From Christensenella sp. UBA4636 (GTDB lineage: Bacteria; Bacillota; Clostridia; Christensenellales; Borkfalkiaceae), in the NCBI GenBank assembly GCA_002405915.1, contig DHMS01000043.1, positions 1 through 59,639 of the forward strand: a stretch of 59,639 nt of DNA, in the 5' to 3' direction. Of the stretch, positions 56,519 to 59,639 are shown piece after piece; position 1 is the first letter of the stretch, and each line of letters starts with the position of its first letter. A model generated the notes under the pieces. The model saw nothing but the letters and a program-made list of their open reading frames with translations. It did not search any database and was not told the origin of the DNA. The position numbers and the translations under genes were made by a program.

Positions 56519-58813
56519 ATGATAAAGCTTTTATCCGATTTCACTTCGGAGGACGAAAAAAGAATAAGCGAAATATCCCGTGATTTTTCGTTGCATAAGG
56601 AAACCGCGGGCATACTGTATTCGCGCGGAGTGAGAACGGACGAAGAGCTTTCCGCTTTCTTAAAGCCCGGTTGGAAGAGGTTTAAAGACCCGCTTCTTTT
56701 AAAAGGTATGCCCGAAGCGGTGGAACGCATAAAGCAAGCGGTAGAGGGCGAAGAAACGGTAGTCGTTTACGGCGATTACGACGTGGACGGAATTTCCGCA
56801 ACCGCGCTTTTGACCAAGGCGTTGACCGAGTTAGGGCTTGACGTCGTTCCGTTCGTTCCCGAACGCGCGGACGGCTACGGGCTTTCAAAGGCGAATATAG
56901 ACAAAATTTTCGACGAACATTTTCCCGAACTCATTATTACCGTCGACTGCGGAATAAGCGGCGGAAAAGAAGTCGAATATATTAAGGAATTAGGCGCGGA
57001 CGTTATCGTTACCGACCACCACGAACTCCCGGACGAACTGCCCGACTGCACGATTGTAAACTGTAAACAAAAATCGGCTTACGGATTTGAAAGCTTATGC
57101 GGCGCGGGCGTTGCGTACAAGCTTGCTTACGCGCTAATCGGCACAAAAGCTAACAAATATATAGATTACGCGACTATCGCGACTATTGCGGACAGTATGC
57201 CGCTTACGGACGAAAACAGAGATATCGTTTACGAGGGTGTAAAATACATTAAGAGCGGCAAGGCATCTCCTGCGATTAACGCGCTTATAGAAGTCGCCGC
57301 GATGAAAGAAATCAATTCGACTTCGCTTGCCTTTATGGTTGCGCCGAGGATAAACGCCGCGGGCAGAATGGGCGACGCGTCGCTTGCTCTCGAACTGCTC
57401 CTGACCGACGACGAAGCGCGGGCGAAAACGCTTGCCTCAAAGCTTAACGAATTTAACGTAAGTCGTCAGACCGAATGCGACGCGCTCTATAAAGCAGCTC
57501 GGCAAAAGGTCGTCGAAACGGCGTTCGATAAAAAGATTATCGTTTTGAGCGGCGACGAATGGAACGGCGGGCTTGTCGGCATTATCGCTGCCAGGCTTGT
57601 TGAAGAATTTTCTCGCCCCGTAATACTTTTCGCCGGCAAAGGCGACAGTTTGCACGGCTCGGCGCGTTCGATTGAAGCCGTGAACATTTACGAATGCGTT
57701 TCCGCTTGCAAAAGGTTTTTGAAAGATTACGGCGGACATTCGCAAGCCGCGGGTATAACCGTAGAAAGAGAAAATTACGAGCCGTTCAAAAAGGCAATCG
57801 AAGAATACGTCGAAAAAACTTACGATAGTGAATTTTTCAAGCCCGTCAAGATTGCCGACGCGCTCGTTACCGAAAAATTTACGCTATCCCTTGCCAAGGA
57901 ACTCGAAAGGTTGGAGCCTTGCGGCGTGGGCAACAGAAGACCGATGTTTTTGTTAAATGCTACCGACGTTACCGTCGCGCCGTTAAAAGCCGATTCGCCG
58001 CACGTTTTAATAAAAACGGAGTACCTTGAACTTACTTATTTTTCGGGCGGAAAGAAGAGCGATCTTTTAAGCTCCGGCGCGGATAAAAGCATACTCTTTG
58101 AGCCGGGCGTTTCGACTTTTAACGGTAGAGAATTTCTTAAAGGTTATGTTCGCGACGTGGAATTTACCGTAAAACCGACCGAAAAAGTCGTTTTGGAAGC
58201 TTTCCGCATAAGTCTTTTGACGCTTGAAAACGACGAAAAAACGCCGTTTAAAGCCGAGGACGAAGTAGTTAGCGAAGCAAAAGAAGCGGCGAAAGATTGT
58301 TACGGCACGATTTTTGCGTTGTATAATCCGCTTAATATCGACAAATACCCGTTCCTTTCCGTAATGGATAAAACCATTTACGCTTCGGAAGAGAAAAATT
58401 TGAAAAACAATCTCGTAGTGGCTCCCTCTAAAAACGCGCTTACTGGGTTCAAAACGGTTTATTATCTCGACCGCCCGCTCGGTTTTCCGTATGCTTTTAG
58501 CGGCAGCGAGAATATAGTCGCAAGCGAAAGTTACGCATTCGATTACACAAAACTTTCCGTCGATAGGCAGGTTTTTATAACCGTTTTCGGTTACATAAAG
58601 AGTTCGAGGGGAATGAAAGTAGCTAACAGCGTTGAGCTTTCGCTCCGTTGCGGGCTGCCGGTCAAAAAAATGCAGATTGTTTTCGCAACCGAGGTTTTAA
58701 GAGAACTCGGGCTTGTAGAGTTTAATTCGGGCGCGCTCGTAGTCAATAAAGGCTACGGCAAACAGCTCGATACTTCACCGATATATTCCGCCGTAAAGGC
58801 GTTAAAAGGCTAA
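56519..58813 (+). CDS. recJ: Single-stranded-DNA-specific exonuclease RecJ
   Basis: 764 residues, typical for the long Firmicutes RecJ. The DHH phosphoesterase motifs are VVYGDYDVDGISATALL (motif I), ITVDCGISGG, TDHHELPDELPDCTIVN (DHH, motif III) and CGAGVAYKLAYAL. The DHHA1 domain has SGDEWNGGLVGIIAARLVEEFSRPVI and YGGHSQAAGIT. It is followed by an OB-type part and an extra C-terminal domain. It degrades single-stranded DNA 5' to 3' in recombination and mismatch repair. It precedes the relA/spoT gene by 2 bp, the usual neighbour order. Confidence 0.96.
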   Translation: MIKLLSDFTSEDEKRISEISRDFSLHKETAGILYSRGVRTDEELSAFLKPGWKRFKDPLLLKGMPEAVERIKQAVEGEETVVVYGDYDVDGISATALLTKALTELGLDVVPFVPERADGYGLSKANIDKIFDEHFPELIITVDCGISGGKEVEYIKELGADVIVTDHHELPDELPDCTIVNCKQKSAYGFESLCGAGVAYKLAYALIGTKANKYIDYATIATIADSMPLTDENRDIVYEGVKYIKSGKASPAINALIEVAAMKEINSTSLAFMVAPRINAAGRMGDASLALELLLTDDEARAKTLASKLNEFNVSRQTECDALYKAARQKVVETAFDKKIIVLSGDEWNGGLVGIIAARLVEEFSRPVILFAGKGDSLHGSARSIEAVNIYECVSACKRFLKDYGGHSQAAGITVERENYEPFKKAIEEYVEKTYDSEFFKPVKIADALVTEKFTLSLAKELERLEPCGVGNRRPMFLLNATDVTVAPLKADSPHVLIKTEYLELTYFSGGKKSDLLSSGADKSILFEPGVSTFNGREFLKGYVRDVEFTVKPTEKVVLEAFRISLLTLENDEKTPFKAEDEVVSEAKEAAKDCYGTIFALYNPLNIDKYPFLSVMDKTIYASEEKNLKNNLVVAPSKNALTGFKTVYYLDRPLGFPYAFSGSENIVASESYAFDYTKLSVDRQVFITVFGYIKSSRGMKVANSVELSLRCGLPVKKMQIVFATEVLRELGLVEFNSGALVVNKGYGKQLDTSPIYSAVKALKG

Positions 58814-58815
58814 GT

Positions 58816-59639
58816 ATGTACGAAATTTTGGACGTTGTCCGCAAGGTTTACACCATTGAAGAAGCGGAAAAAATCGAAAAAGCTTTCTATTTTGCGAAAG
58901 CCGCTCATGAGGGGCAGAAGAGGGCTTCGGGCGAGGAATATTTTATTCACCCTTGCGCCGTCGCCGAGATTTTGATTGACCTCGGCATGGACGCGGCTAC
59001 AATTTGCGCTGCGTTTTTGCACGATACTCTCGAAGACACGGCTGTTTCCGAGGGCGATATTTCGCGTGAGTTCGGCGACGAGGTTTTAACGCTCGTTCAA
59101 GGCGTTACCAAGCTTGAAAAATTCGAATTCCGTTCGCAAAAGGAAGAGCAAGCCGAAAACTTCAAAAAGATTTTCGTTTCGATGGCTAAGGACATAAGAG
59201 TCATCATCATCAAACTTGCCGACAGACTGCACAATATGCGCTCGCTCAACTTTTTGTCGGAAGCCCGTCAGCTTGCGATGGCGCACGAAACGCTCGATAT
59301 TTACGCGCCGCTCGCGGGCAGACTCGGTATTTCGCAAATTAAGTGCGAACTCGAAGATTTGTGCTTAAAATACCTTGACCCGGAAGCTTTTGAATTTTTG
59401 CGCAAAAACATAAACACGCAACTTTCCGAACGTCAACGCTTTATAAATTCCGTCGTCGAAGAGATAAAAGGCATACTTGCCGAATCGAACATAAAAGGCG
59501 ACGTTATCGGCAGACCCAAGCATTTTTATTCAATCTATAAAAAGATGAAAACGCGCAACAAAACGCTTGACCAGATTTACGACTTGTCGGCGGTGCGCGT
59601 AATTGTCGAAACGGTTGACGAATGTTATGAAATTTTAGG
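58816..59639 (+). CDS. RelA/SpoT bifunctional (p)ppGpp synthetase/hydrolase, 5' part
   Basis: Open from the ATG at 58816 to the window end (about 274 codons, no stop), so the gene is cut by the edge. The N-terminal HD hydrolase domain is intact: FAKAAHEGQKRASGEEYFIHPCAVAEIL, FLHDTLEDT with the metal-binding His-Asp, and IKLADRLHNMRSL. The synthetase domain begins with GRPKHFYSIYKKM and DLSAVRVIV. This is the long RSH form that makes and degrades (p)ppGpp in the stringent response. It probably shares the recJ transcript. Confidence 0.95.
   Translation, partial: MYEILDVVRKVYTIEEAEKIEKAFYFAKAAHEGQKRASGEEYFIHPCAVAEILIDLGMDAATICAAFLHDTLEDTAVSEGDISREFGDEVLTLVQGVTKLEKFEFRSQKEEQAENFKKIFVSMAKDIRVIIIKLADRLHNMRSLNFLSEARQLAMAHETLDIYAPLAGRLGISQIKCELEDLCLKYLDPEAFEFLRKNINTQLSERQRFINSVVEEIKGILAESNIKGDVIGRPKHFYSIYKKMKTRNKTLDQIYDLSAVRVIVETVDECYEIL

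Overview
The window looks like chromosomal DNA of a Gram-positive anaerobe of class Clostridia, most probably an uncultured gut or rumen lineage (Christensenellales-like is my inference; no rRNA gene is present to settle it). The evidence is two T-box leaders (ileS, thrS), a large SRP RNA, strong AGGAG-type ribosome binding sites, a YtxC-like sporulation protein next to thrS, DUF4364, TSCPD and TIGR04086 genes, an RsgI-like domain, an agr-type sensor kinase, many lipoproteins, and the clostridial gene order ruvCAB-queA-tgt-yajC-TIGR04086-secDF-recJ-relA. Most genes are on the plus strand.

Region 1 (1-6.4 kb) is accessory. It holds a Phd-like antitoxin, a DUF3791 protein, a serpin lipoprotein, a BRO-N/Fic fusion, a SWIM zinc-finger protein and, on the minus strand, an AAA/DUF4143 ATPase between two related palindromes. 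Beyond the ATPase lies a broken second copy of the serpin 3' end. It is nearly identical to the intact gene except in the protease-specificity loop.

Region 2 (6.4-14.7 kb) has the SRP RNA gene diverging from the T-box-controlled ileS, two RNA-modification enzymes, and two unknown envelope proteins. Region 3 (14.7-22.2 kb) is a type II fatty-acid/polyketide-like operon: ACP, a fused ketosynthase plus catalytically dead ketosynthase (chain-length-factor-like), ketoreductase, dehydratase, malonyl transferase, AccD, AccA and a flavin reductase. It has no enoyl reductase, FabH, AccB or AccC.

Region 4 (22.4-32.5 kb) is envelope and signalling: an RsgI-like lipoprotein, an operon of membrane protein, inverted-order GH3 glycosidase and lipoprotein, then an agr-like kinase with a LytTR regulator. 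Direct repeats with 21-bp phasing, matching the LytTR operator consensus, precede both the GH3 operon and the kinase operon, so I infer one autoregulated circuit. A RyR-domain Rossmann membrane protein follows.

Region 5 (32.5-46 kb) is mostly housekeeping: rplS, DUF4364/TSCPD, NUDIX, nrdR, a Ca2+-type P-ATPase, ytxC-like, thrS, infC (AUU start)-rpmI-rplT, an rRNA methyltransferase and a YebC protein. Region 6 (46-59.6 kb) holds a protease-dead HtrA-like lipoprotein, Holliday-junction resolution (ruvCAB), queuosine synthesis (queA, tgt), the Sec accessory complex (yajC, secDF), recJ and the 5' part of a relA/spoT gene cut by the window edge. Intergenic spaces carry a heptamer repeat family (TTGAAAG-type) and arrays of short hairpins.
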